Positions 5,239 through 11,414 of a DNA stretch of 11,414 bases are shown here, piece after piece. How positions within the stretch are numbered: the first letter of the stretch is position 1; every line of letters begins with the position of its first letter. The stretch comes from DATEJJ01 sp039649115. Lineage in GTDB: Bacteria; Actinomycetota; Actinomycetes; Mycobacteriales; Micromonosporaceae. Below the pieces are notes generated by a model. It had not been told where the DNA came from. It searched no databases and worked only from the letters and a program-made list of their open reading frames with translations. The translations under genes were made by a program, and so were the position numbers. The DNA lies in contig JBBWZQ010000156.1 of NCBI GenBank assembly GCA_039649115.1, forward strand, positions 1 through 11,414. Reading direction: 5' to 3'.

Positions 5239-6216
5239 TTACAACCTGGTGCGGAAGTACTCGATGGTGCGCAGCAGACCGTCCTCCGGCCCCACCAGCG
5301 GCTCGTACCCGAGCAGCTCGCGCGCCAGCGTCAGGTCGGGCCGGCGCCGCTCCGGGTCGTCCTGGCCGCGCGCGGTGAGACTGGTCACCTCCGAGGACGA
5401 GCCGGCCAGCCGGACGATCAGCTCGGCCAGCTGCCGCATGGACATCTCGTGCTCGGTACCGCAGTTGACCGGGCCGGTGTGCGGGGAGTCGAGCAGGGCC
5501 AGGATGCCCCGCACCAGATCGTCGACGTAGCAGATGGAGCGGGTCTGTTCGCCGGAGCCGTGCACCGTGACCGCTTCGCCGCGCAGCGCCTGGGCGACGA
5601 AGGTCGGTATCGCCCGCCCGTCCTCGGGGCGCATCCGCGGGCCGTACGTGTTGAAGATGCGGACGATGGCCACGTCCACGCCGCGCGAGCGGTGGTATGC
5701 CATGGTCGCGGCCTCGGCGAACCGCTTCGCCTCGTCGTACACGCTGCGCACGCCGTTGGGGTTGACGTTGCCCCAGTAGGTCTCCGGCTGCGGGTGCACG
5801 AGCGGGTCGCCGTACACCTCGGACGTCGAGGCGAGCAGGAACCGCGCGCCGTCGGCGTGTGCCCGCTCCAGCAGGTGCAGCGTCGCCACCGAGCCGACCC
5901 GCAGGATCTCGACCGGCAGCACGGCGAAGTCGGTGGGGCTCGCCGGTGAGGCGAGATGCAGGATGGCGTCGAAGCGCTGCGCCAGTGCGGGCTCGTGTGC
6001 CGGCAGCCCGTCGGACACGTCCGCCTCGACCAGCGTGCAGCGCGGGTGCTCGGCCAGGTGCGCGAGGTTGTCCTTGGAGCCGGTGACGAAGTTGTCCACG
6101 ACCACCACCGTGGCGCCCCGCTCGGCCAGCCGGTCCACGATGTGCGAGGGCACGAACCCGGCACCGCCGGTGACCAGAATCCGGTGCCCCTGACCGTACC
6201 GCTGCGCAATTGCCAT
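5239..6216 (-). CDS. UDP-glucuronate decarboxylase (UDP-xylose synthase), extended SDR family
   Basis: Converts UDP-glucuronate to UDP-xylose with bound NAD+ in the cytoplasm. The 325-aa protein follows eukaryotic and bacterial UXS along its whole length: nucleotide fold TGGAGFVPSH (16-25), DNFVTGSKDN (41-50), HLASPASP (87-94), the STSEVYGDP block (130-138), YWGNVNP (147-153), YDEAK with catalytic Tyr160 and Lys164, RIFNTYGPRM (186-195), VHGSGEQTRS (218-227) and QDDPERRRPDL (285-295). The Glu of SEVYG (133) and the arginines around 290-292 match positions important in sugar decarboxylases such as ArnA. The NAD glycine motif reads GxxGxxP instead of GxxGxxG. ATG 6216 is supported by a leaderless-type -10 just upstream rather than by a ribosome site. 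Its position before three LCP genes suggests that it supplies xylose for a wall glycan. Confidence 0.9.
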   Translation of the reverse strand: MAIAQRYGQGHRILVTGGAGFVPSHIVDRLAERGATVVVVDNFVTGSKDNLAHLAEHPRCTLVEADVSDGLPAHEPALAQRFDAILHLASPASPTDFAVLPVEILRVGSVATLHLLERAHADGARFLLASTSEVYGDPLVHPQPETYWGNVNPNGVRSVYDEAKRFAEAATMAYHRSRGVDVAIVRIFNTYGPRMRPEDGRAIPTFVAQALRGEAVTVHGSGEQTRSICYVDDLVRGILALLDSPHTGPVNCGTEHEMSMRQLAELIVRLAGSSSEVTSLTARGQDDPERRRPDLTLARELLGYEPLVGPEDGLLRTIEYFRTRL

Positions 6217-6223
6217 GAGCGAT

Positions 6224-6229
6224 ACATTA
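6224..6229 (-). promoter_or_regulatory. TAATGT -10 element for a leaderless decarboxylase transcript
   Basis: On the minus strand TAATGT (TANNNT pattern) lies 7 bases before the ATG at 6216. With normal spacing transcription would begin at or next to the A of ATG. No Shine-Dalgarno sequence is present, which agrees. I see no clear -35 because a GC hairpin occupies that area. Confidence 0.5.
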
Positions 6230-6237
6230 GCGGGCCC

Positions 6238-6259
6238 CGGCGGCGGGCGTCCGCCGCCG
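6238..6259 (-). terminator. GC-rich hairpin after the symporter gene
   Basis: A perfect 9-bp stem, made of an 8-bp GGCGGCGG/CCGCCGCC core plus a closing pair, with a 4-base loop. It starts 14 bases beyond the symporter stop (6274) and lies in the 57-base gap before the decarboxylase. There is no uridine tract, as is usual for high-GC actinobacteria. It overlaps the place where a -35 for the decarboxylase would be. Confidence 0.65.
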
Positions 6260-6273
6260 AGGCCCCCCTCGCG

Positions 6274-8007
6274 TCAGTGGGCGCCGGCCCCGGTGAGCGA
6301 GCGCACCTCCAGTTCGGCGAACTTCTGCTCGTCGGTCTCCTTGGACGTCAACGCGCCCACCGCGGCCAGGATGAAGCCGATCGGGATGGAGATCAGGCCG
6401 GGGTTGCTGAACGGAATGGGCGCCGCCGTGGTGCAGCTGAACAGCGCCGTCGGGTTGTTGACCGCGGTCGACGCCACCGGCACGCCGCAGTCGGCCGCCT
6501 GGGTCGCGGTCAGCTTCGCGGGCGCCAGCGCGCTGCTGGAGCCGCCCCAGCAGATCGGCGAGAGCAGCACGACCAGCACCGCGGAGAAGAGACCGCCGTA
6601 GATGCCCCACAGCGCACCGCGCGTGTTGAACCGCTTCCAGAACAGCGAGAACAAGATGGCCGGCAGGTTCGCCGACGCCGCGATCGCGAACGCGACCGCC
6701 ACCAGGAACGCGACGTTGAGGCCGCGGGCGAAGACGGCCAGGACGATGGCCACCGCGCCGATGCCGAAGGCCGCGTACCGGGCCACGCTCACCTCGTCGC
6801 GCTCGCTGGTCTGGCCCTTGCGCACCACGTGGGCGTACAGGTCGTGCGCCACGCTGGACGACGAGGCGAGGGTGAGCCCGGCGACCACCGCGAGGATCGT
6901 GGCGAACGCGACCGCCGCGATCACCGCCAGCAGGATCGCGCCGCCGGTGGCGCCGCCGAAGTAGCGCCGCCCGAGGGCCTCCGCCAACTGCGGCGCCGCC
7001 GTGTTGCCGCCCGGGTCCTGCTTGGCGATGGCCGCGCTGCCGACCATGGCCGCCGCGCCGAACCCGAGCGCCAGGGTCAGCAGGTAGAAGCCGCCGATGA
7101 TGCCGATGGCCCACACCACGCTGCGCCGGGCCACCCGCGCGTTGGGCACGGTGTAGAAGCGGATCAGGATGTGCGGCAGGCCGGCCGTGCCGAGCACGAG
7201 CGCCGCGCCGAGCGAGATCAGGTCGAGCTTGCTGACGAGGGTACGGGTGCCGTTGCCGGCGAACTCCTTCGCGTACCGCTGCCCCGGCTCCAGGAACGCC
7301 GCCCCCTTGCCCGACTTCTTGGCCGCGTCACCCAGCAGTGAGGAGAGGTTGTACTTGTACGCGACGCCGACCAGCACCGCCATCAGGATCGCGCCGAGCA
7401 TCAGCATGAACGCCTTGACGATCTGCACGTAGGTGGTGCCCTTCATGCCGCCGATCACCACGTACACGATCATCAGGATGCCGATCAGGATGATCGTGAC
7501 GATCTTGGCCGTGTTCGGCGACATGCCGGCGAATGTCTGCCCCTCCTTGATCCCCAGCAGCAGCGCGACCAGTGAGCCGGCGCCGACCATCTGGGCGAGC
7601 AGGTAGAAGATGGACACCACGACGGTGGACGTGGCCGCGGCCGTGCGCACCGGGGCCTGGCGCATCCGGAACGCCAGCACATCCGCCATCGTGTACCGGC
7701 CGGAGTTGCGCATCAGCTCGGCGACCAGCAGCAGCGCCACCAGCCACGCGACCAGGAACCCGATCGAGTACAGGAAGCCGTCGTACCCGGAAAGCGCGAT
7801 GATGCCGGCGATGCCCAGGAAGGACGCGGCGGACATGTAGTCGCCGCCGATCGCCATGCCGTTCTGGAAGCCGGTGAAGCTGCGGCCGCCGGCGTAGAAG
7901 TCGGTGGCGTTGCGGGTGCGCCGGCCGGCCCAGACCACGATGGCCAGCGTGACCAGGACCAGGACCACGAACAGGATGATGGTGAGGGTACGGGCGGTGC
8001 TGGTCAC
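6274..8007 (-). CDS. actP: Sodium:solute symporter, cation/acetate (monocarboxylate) symporter ActP-like
   Basis: A 577-aa multi-pass membrane protein of the SSS family that takes up acetate or other short monocarboxylates with Na+. Evidence: the first helix (8-27), the conserved FYAGGRSFTGFQNGMAIGGDYMS region (37-59), SFLGIAGIIALSGYDGF (62-78), YVVIGGMKGTTYVQIVKAF (182-200), GTAGLPHILIRFYTVP (273-288) and the serine-rich sodium-site helix LTLASSSSVAHDLY (378-391). The length is normal for ActP. A long outward loop near the C-terminus (about 486-535) carries Cys486, Cys507 and Cys525. GTG 8007 overlaps the DUF485 stop by four bases (GTGA), so translation is coupled. Pairing with DUF485 is the classic yjcH-actP arrangement. 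The exact substrate (acetate, propionate, pyruvate) cannot be read from the sequence. Confidence 0.93.
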   Translation of the reverse strand: MTSTARTLTIILFVVLVLVTLAIVVWAGRRTRNATDFYAGGRSFTGFQNGMAIGGDYMSAASFLGIAGIIALSGYDGFLYSIGFLVAWLVALLLVAELMRNSGRYTMADVLAFRMRQAPVRTAAATSTVVVSIFYLLAQMVGAGSLVALLLGIKEGQTFAGMSPNTAKIVTIILIGILMIVYVVIGGMKGTTYVQIVKAFMLMLGAILMAVLVGVAYKYNLSSLLGDAAKKSGKGAAFLEPGQRYAKEFAGNGTRTLVSKLDLISLGAALVLGTAGLPHILIRFYTVPNARVARRSVVWAIGIIGGFYLLTLALGFGAAAMVGSAAIAKQDPGGNTAAPQLAEALGRRYFGGATGGAILLAVIAAVAFATILAVVAGLTLASSSSVAHDLYAHVVRKGQTSERDEVSVARYAAFGIGAVAIVLAVFARGLNVAFLVAVAFAIAASANLPAILFSLFWKRFNTRGALWGIYGGLFSAVLVVLLSPICWGGSSSALAPAKLTATQAADCGVPVASTAVNNPTALFSCTTAAPIPFSNPGLISIPIGFILAAVGALTSKETDEQKFAELEVRSLTGAGAH

Positions 8008-8366
8008 TGGCGCTCACCTCCTTCGAGGCGCTCGCGCAGCTCCGCCGCCAGCGGGTCCAGCCGGCGGTCGGCGTACCGCACGTAGGCCCAGGCGATCAGG
8101 AAGGTCGTCAGGAACTGGAGCAGCCCGAAGATCAGCGCCACGTTGATGTTGCCGACCACCTTGGTGCCCATGAAGTTGCGGGCGTACGCGGAGAGCACCA
8201 CGTACAGGCCGTACCACAACAGGAACGCCACGGTCGTCGGGAAGACAAACCTGCGCATCGCCCGGCGCAGGTGCCCGAACTCGGGCCACTGCTCGGCTTC
8301 CACGTATGGGTTGTCCGGTGTGCTCGGCGGAGCCGAGGCCGGAGTCTGCGTAGCCAACTGCGTCAC
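8004..8366 (-). CDS. DUF485 small membrane protein, partner of the acetate symporter
   Basis: 120 aa from GTG 8366. The DUF485 core is clear: RFVFPTTVAFLLWYGLYVVLSAYA (39-62, helix 1), NFMGTKVVGNINVALIFGLLQFLTTFLIAWAYVRYADR (64-101, helix 2 at about 75-97) and a charged C-terminus DPLAAELRERLE. Family members are usually encoded directly before ActP-type symporters; their biochemical role is unsettled. The frame is open up to a GTG at 8486. The extra 40 codons use many T-ending codons (CCT, GTT, GAT, CGT) unlike the rest of the gene, and show no DUF485 likeness, so I read them as leader/promoter. Neither start has a strong ribosome site. Confidence 0.88.
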   Translation of the reverse strand: MTQLATQTPASAPPSTPDNPYVEAEQWPEFGHLRRAMRRFVFPTTVAFLLWYGLYVVLSAYARNFMGTKVVGNINVALIFGLLQFLTTFLIAWAYVRYADRRLDPLAAELRERLEGGERQ

Positions 8367-8501
8367 CACCCGGGAGAGACGGAAACGATGCACCGCACCG
8401 TAAGGATCAACAGCCGGCACCGGCCTGATAACGGTCGGAGGCTGCGCCGAGTGGCGGCCCAGGCGCGCCGAACGATCGGCGGCCACCAGTGGACGCAGCG
8501 G
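8367..8501 (-). other. Probable promoter/leader region of the DUF485-symporter operon
   Basis: 135 bases between the flavin-reductase stop and the chosen DUF485 start. Codon use changes here compared with both neighbours. A TACGGT (TANNNT) lies within the CTTACGGTGCGG stretch near 8396-8402 and could be a -10, but I see no matching -35. Nothing firmer can be said. Confidence 0.4.
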
Positions 8502-9005
8502 TTACCGCAGCCCCCGGTACCGGCCGCGGAAGTGCAGCAGGGGGTCGTCCAGCCCGTCGGTCTCCACCCGCTCGACGGTCGCCTCGACCAGCAGCGCCCA
8601 CCCGTACGGGCGGGCCGCGTCCAGCCGGCAGCCGGCCCAGTTCCCCGCGCCGGCCGGTACCGGGCCGTAGGGCGTGTCGGACCAGTCGTAGCCACGGAAG
8701 AGCCCGCCGGGCGCCGGCATCAGCCCGGCGAACCGGTCGGCGAGGTCCCGGTGCGCCGGACCCAGGATGGACACGGCGAAGCGGCCGGCCGCCCGCACCG
8801 CCTCCCACAGGTCGGACTCCTCGTCGACCAGCCCGAGTACCCGACCCGGGTCCCCGTCGGCCAGCAGCAGCGACGACACGGTCAGGCCGGCCGGCCCGGG
8901 CGCGGTCCACAGCGTCACCGGCGCCGGCAGCCGCCCGCGCAGCCGCCGCACCGGTGAGCGCTCGCCCTCGGGCGTCGCGAACGGGTCGGTCGAGTGGATG
9001 GTCAT
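8502..9005 (-). CDS. Flavin reductase-like, FMN-binding split-barrel protein
   Basis: 167 aa. The motifs fit the flavin-reductase-like FMN-binding family: PAPVTLWTAPGPAGLTVSSLLL (27-48), the VLGLVDEESDLWEAVRAAGRFAVSIL block (56-81), HRDLADRFAG (85-94) and the end LLHFRGRYRGL. Such proteins bind FMN and either reduce it with NAD(P)H or act as small oxidoreductases. The ATG at 9005 overlaps the permease stop by one base (TGATG), so it is translationally coupled to the ABC transporter genes. The reason for a flavin protein at the end of an ABC exporter operon is not evident. The frame extends upstream through the permease gene, but that is out-of-frame shadow sequence. The fold is fairly sure, the reaction not. 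Confidence 0.8.
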   Translation of the reverse strand: MTIHSTDPFATPEGERSPVRRLRGRLPAPVTLWTAPGPAGLTVSSLLLADGDPGRVLGLVDEESDLWEAVRAAGRFAVSILGPAHRDLADRFAGLMPAPGGLFRGYDWSDTPYGPVPAGAGNWAGCRLDAARPYGWALLVEATVERVETDGLDDPLLHFRGRYRGLR

Positions 9006-10606
9006 CAGCCGGTCGTCACCGCCACCACCAGTTCCGGCCCGCGCCGGTCCAGCAGGTCGCCGCCGATGTAGGTGGCCAGCAGTACCGCGCCCAGGCCCCA
9101 CGCCACGCCGGCCGGCGCCACCAGCAAGCGCCAGCCGCCGGGCAGCAGCACCGCCGCGATGAGCAGCGGGGACGCGACGACCAGCGAGCCGATCATGACG
9201 CCGAACGCGAGGAAGCCCTTGGCGCTGCCCGAGCCGCTGTTGGAGGCGAGCGCGTTGCGGCCCTCCGGCGCCGGGTACGGCGCGATGACCGACACCAGGG
9301 TCGCGCAGGCCAGCGACCCGCCGAGCGCGGCTCCCATCGTGCCCACGGCCGGCACCAGCTCGCCACCGGCCCCGGCGAACAGGCCGACCACGACCGCCAG
9401 CACCAGCAGTACCGGTGCCACGATCACGGTCAGCGCGGTGGCCCGGGCGCGCAGATCGGTCCGCCCGGGCACACCGGCCAGCAGATGGACGCAGTACGCG
9501 TACCCCTCGAAGCCGAACTGGTTGGCCAGGATCGCCGCGCCCACCGCGCACGAGAACGCCAGCGAAAGCGGCAGCGGGAAGCCGGTACCGCCGTGCTTCG
9601 CGCCGGCCAGGGTGAGCGCGACCGGCACCACCCCGCCGCCGACCAGGATCGAGATCAGTCCCGACCGGCGGCGCGGATCGCGCCACCAGTACCGCAGCTC
9701 GCGCGCGACGATCGCGGTGAACCGGCCGGCCGGGGCCACCGCCCGCAGCAGCCGGGGCAGCAGCGCGGCGACCGCGCCGCCCCGCACCGCGCCGCCGCCC
9801 TGCCCGCTCGAACTGCCGCCCAGCATCGCCGACTCCAGCGTGTGCGACCACCACCACAGCAGCAGCGCGACGGTCGCGGCCACCATGGCCAGCCGGGCCA
9901 GCGCCAGCAACGGCCGGCCGGCGGCGATGTCGTAGGGCGCGACGAAGCCGGCGGCCATCGGCGTCCAGTCCAGGATGCGGGCCACCCGCAGCGCGGGTGC
10001 CAGGCTCGCGTGCGTCAGGGTCGAGTTCAGTACCAGGTTGAGCGGGCCGATCGAGGCGGAGAGCAGGGCGAGGATCACGGCGGTCAGGTCGCGTACCCGC
10101 CGCGAGCGCAGCATCGAAGCCAGCGCGCTGGTGACCGCGCGGCTGAGGACGACGCACAGCAGCAGCCCCAGCACCGCGCCGGCGAGCCCGACCAGAGCGC
10201 CACCGACACCCGCCCGCATGGCACCGGCGACCGCGAGCCCGAGCAGCGCGACCATGGTGGCCACCGCGGGCACCCCCACGCAGGCCGCGGCGAGCATGCC
10301 GGTCGCCAGCGTCCGGCGCGGCAGCGGGAACAGCGCGAAGCGGGCCGGGTCGAGGGTCTCGTCGACGCCGAAGAGCAGCACCGGCAGCACGAGCCAGCCG
10401 AACACCAGGGCCGACCCGGTGAAGGTGGCGATCACCAGGCCGGCGTCGGTCTTGACCGCGCCGCTGCCCAGGAACGCGAAGAAGCCGGCGATGGCCAGTC
10501 CGACGCCGACGACGATGCCGATGACGAAGAACGCGGTGCGTGCCGCGCGCCCCCGCAGCCCGTTGCGGATGAGGCGCAGCTTGAGCCGCACGAAGCTCAG
10601 AGCCAC
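9005..10606 (-). CDS. ABC-2-type transporter permease, large actinobacterial form
   Basis: 533 aa with roughly a dozen hydrophobic segments. It begins with the amphipathic LKLRLIRNGLRG stretch typical of ABC-2 export permeases, followed by helices at about 25-45 and 60-80. Two halves are separated by a cytoplasmic Gly/Ser loop (about 263-278) and the motif ARELRYWWRDPRRR (about 301-314), which suggests a fused double-length permease. GTG 10606 is supported by AGGAG with a 5-base spacer and overlaps the ATPase stop by 10 bases. The frame extends further upstream, but only as arginine-rich shadow of the ATPase gene. It works with the ATPase as an exporter of unknown substrate. Confidence 0.85.
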   Translation of the reverse strand: MALSFVRLKLRLIRNGLRGRAARTAFFVIGIVVGVGLAIAGFFAFLGSGAVKTDAGLVIATFTGSALVFGWLVLPVLLFGVDETLDPARFALFPLPRRTLATGMLAAACVGVPAVATMVALLGLAVAGAMRAGVGGALVGLAGAVLGLLLCVVLSRAVTSALASMLRSRRVRDLTAVILALLSASIGPLNLVLNSTLTHASLAPALRVARILDWTPMAAGFVAPYDIAAGRPLLALARLAMVAATVALLLWWWSHTLESAMLGGSSSGQGGGAVRGGAVAALLPRLLRAVAPAGRFTAIVARELRYWWRDPRRRSGLISILVGGGVVPVALTLAGAKHGGTGFPLPLSLAFSCAVGAAILANQFGFEGYAYCVHLLAGVPGRTDLRARATALTVIVAPVLLVLAVVVGLFAGAGGELVPAVGTMGAALGGSLACATLVSVIAPYPAPEGRNALASNSGSGSAKGFLAFGVMIGSLVVASPLLIAAVLLPGGWRLLVAPAGVAWGLGAVLLATYIGGDLLDRRGPELVVAVTTG

Positions 10607-11358
10607 GACAACTCCTGCCCGGTGGCCACCCGGCCGCCGACGACCTCGACGAAGACATCCTCCAGATCGCGCCCGCCGCGGACCTCGTCGAGCGTGCCGA
10701 CCGCCTTGAGTCGGCCTCCGTCCAGGATGGCGACGTGCGTGCACAGCCGCTCGACCAGTTCGAGGACGTGGCTGGAGAAGATCACCGTACCGCCGCCGGA
10801 CACGAACCGGTGCAGGATGTCCCGGATGAGCGCGCCGGACACCGGATCGACCGCCTCGAAGGGCTCGTCGAGGACGAGCAGCCGCGGCGCGTGCAGCAGC
10901 GCGCAGGCCAGGCCGATCTTCTTCTTCATGCCCGCGGAGTAGTCCACCACCAGCGTGCCCGCCGCATCAGCCAGGCCCAGCACGTCCAGCAGTTCCTTGC
11001 TGCGTTGATCCACAACGTCGGCGGCCATGCCGCGCAACAGCCCGTTGTAAGCCAGCAACTCGGCGCCGGAGAGCCGGTCGAACATGCGCACCGCCTCGGG
11101 CAGCACGCCGAGCCGCTGCTTGGCCTGCACGGGATCGGCCCACATGTCCAGGCCGAGCACGAACGCCCGGCCGTGGGTCGGCCGGAGCAGGCCGACCGCC
11201 ATGGACAGGCTGGTCGTCTTGCCCGCGCCGTTGGGGCCGAGGAGGCCGTAGAACGACCCGACGGGTACATCGAGGTCGATGCCGGCGACCGCGAGCTTCC
11301 GGTCGAACTGCTTGGTCAGCCCGCGCAAGGCGAGTGCGGGCGCATCCGTGGGATCCAC
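10597..11358 (-). CDS. ABC transporter ATP-binding protein (export type)
   Basis: 253 aa from GTG 11358. Walker A GPNGAGKTT (41-49), signature YSAGMKKK (140-147), Walker B RLLVLDEPF (159-167), D-loop AVDP (169-172) and switch His197 in FSSH are all present, so it should hydrolyse ATP. The signature is YSAGM rather than LSGGQ, and the Q-loop position carries Glu88 (GVLPEAV), both features of one ABC-2 exporter subgroup. Its partner is the permease that follows. Starts at 11388 (GTG) and 11397 (TTG) are also in frame, and none has a clear ribosome site. I prefer 11358 because similar proteins begin shortly before the ALALRGLTKQF strand. TTGACG at 11397-11392 could be a -35 instead of a start. 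Confidence 0.92.
   Translation of the reverse strand: MDPTDAPALALRGLTKQFDRKLAVAGIDLDVPVGSFYGLLGPNGAGKTTSLSMAVGLLRPTHGRAFVLGLDMWADPVQAKQRLGVLPEAVRMFDRLSGAELLAYNGLLRGMAADVVDQRSKELLDVLGLADAAGTLVVDYSAGMKKKIGLACALLHAPRLLVLDEPFEAVDPVSGALIRDILHRFVSGGGTVIFSSHVLELVERLCTHVAILDGGRLKAVGTLDEVRGGRDLEDVFVEVVGGRVATGQELSWL
10612..10616 (-). promoter_or_regulatory. AGGAG ribosome-binding site for the ABC permease
   Basis: AGGAG inside the last codons of the ATPase gene, 5 bases before GTG 10606. It decides the permease start and shows translational coupling. Confidence 0.7.
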
Positions 11359-11414
11359 GCCTGCGACGGTAACGAACCCGGGCGACACCCTCGTCAACCC
11401 GGGGGTGGAAGCCG

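Noticed and set aside
6017..6216. Assignment of 5239-6216 as dTDP-glucose 4,6-dehydratase or UDP-glucose 4-epimerase
   Set aside because: The ASPASP loop, STSEVYGDP and the QDDP..RRPD segments follow UDP-glucuronate decarboxylases along the full length.
8367..8486. N-terminal 40-residue extension of the DUF485 protein
   Set aside because: Codon third positions are T-rich compared with the rest of the gene, there is no similarity to DUF485 proteins, and the operon needs room for a promoter.
8494..8512. GCGGTTACCGC palindrome at the flavin-reductase stop as a terminator
   Set aside because: The arms are 5 bases with a one-base centre, which cannot form a usable RNA hairpin.
9006..10658. Long minus-strand frame that would make the flavin reductase 718 residues
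   Set aside because: Only the last 167 residues have a family fold. The rest is Arg/Gly-rich shadow of the permease frame, and an ATG overlaps the permease stop.
8489..10942. Very long open plus-strand frame (817 codons) and other long plus-strand frames at 425-1405, 2520-3767, 4047-5378 and 5956-7341
   Set aside because: Each lies opposite a convincing minus-strand gene and has Arg/Ala/Pro/His/Gln-rich low-complexity translation with no family motifs. Such mirror frames are expected in DNA of very high GC.

Overview
The window looks like chromosomal DNA of a high-GC filamentous actinobacterium. Coding thirds are strongly GC-biased, GTG and TTG starts are common, and stop-to-start overlaps are tight. 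The protein style (three actinobacterial LCP proteins with proline/glycine-rich cytoplasmic tails, a DUF485/ActP pair, a YSAGM-type ABC ATPase) fits Micromonosporaceae best, but that placement is from general resemblance only. All ten supported genes lie on the minus strand, so transcription runs from high to low coordinates. No RNA gene, insertion sequence, CRISPR array or phage gene is visible.

In transcription order the first block (about 11358 to 8502) is a compact operon: an ABC-transporter ATPase, a large ABC-2-type permease (10-base overlap, with its own AGGAG ribosome site) and a small flavin-reductase-like protein (TGATG overlap). The second block (8366 to 6274) is a DUF485 membrane protein coupled by a GTGA overlap to an ActP-type sodium/acetate (monocarboxylate) symporter; it ends in a strong GC hairpin.

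The third block (6216 to 1) is the most interesting. It begins with a UDP-glucuronate decarboxylase (UDP-xylose synthase) with a leaderless-type promoter. Three LytR-CpsA-Psr (LCP) ligase paralogues follow, which I call LCP3 (3948-5147), LCP2 (2496-3701) and LCP1 (647-1621 plus an upstream extension). A glycerophosphodiester phosphodiesterase comes last and is cut by the window edge. LCP enzymes join lipid-carried glycopolymers to peptidoglycan. UDP-xylose is a precursor for wall sugars, and GDPD enzymes release glycerol phosphate from glycerophosphodiesters. I therefore read this as a cell-envelope glycopolymer attachment and turnover locus. That reading rests on family knowledge and gene order, not on proof.

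The unexplained structure is mostly in this third block. LCP1 has a complete in-frame cytoplasmic tail and a well-placed AAGGAG, but a GTT where a start codon should be. The GDPD carries three 14-residue tandem repeats inside its catalytic domain. LCP1 and LCP2 share a promoter-like GTGGCT-N17-TAGGG element. Two long interrupted dyads lie between the LCP genes. The 740-base LCP2/LCP1 spacer holds a G-rich (minus strand) decayed tandem repeat and a degenerate copy of the LCP2 gene end.
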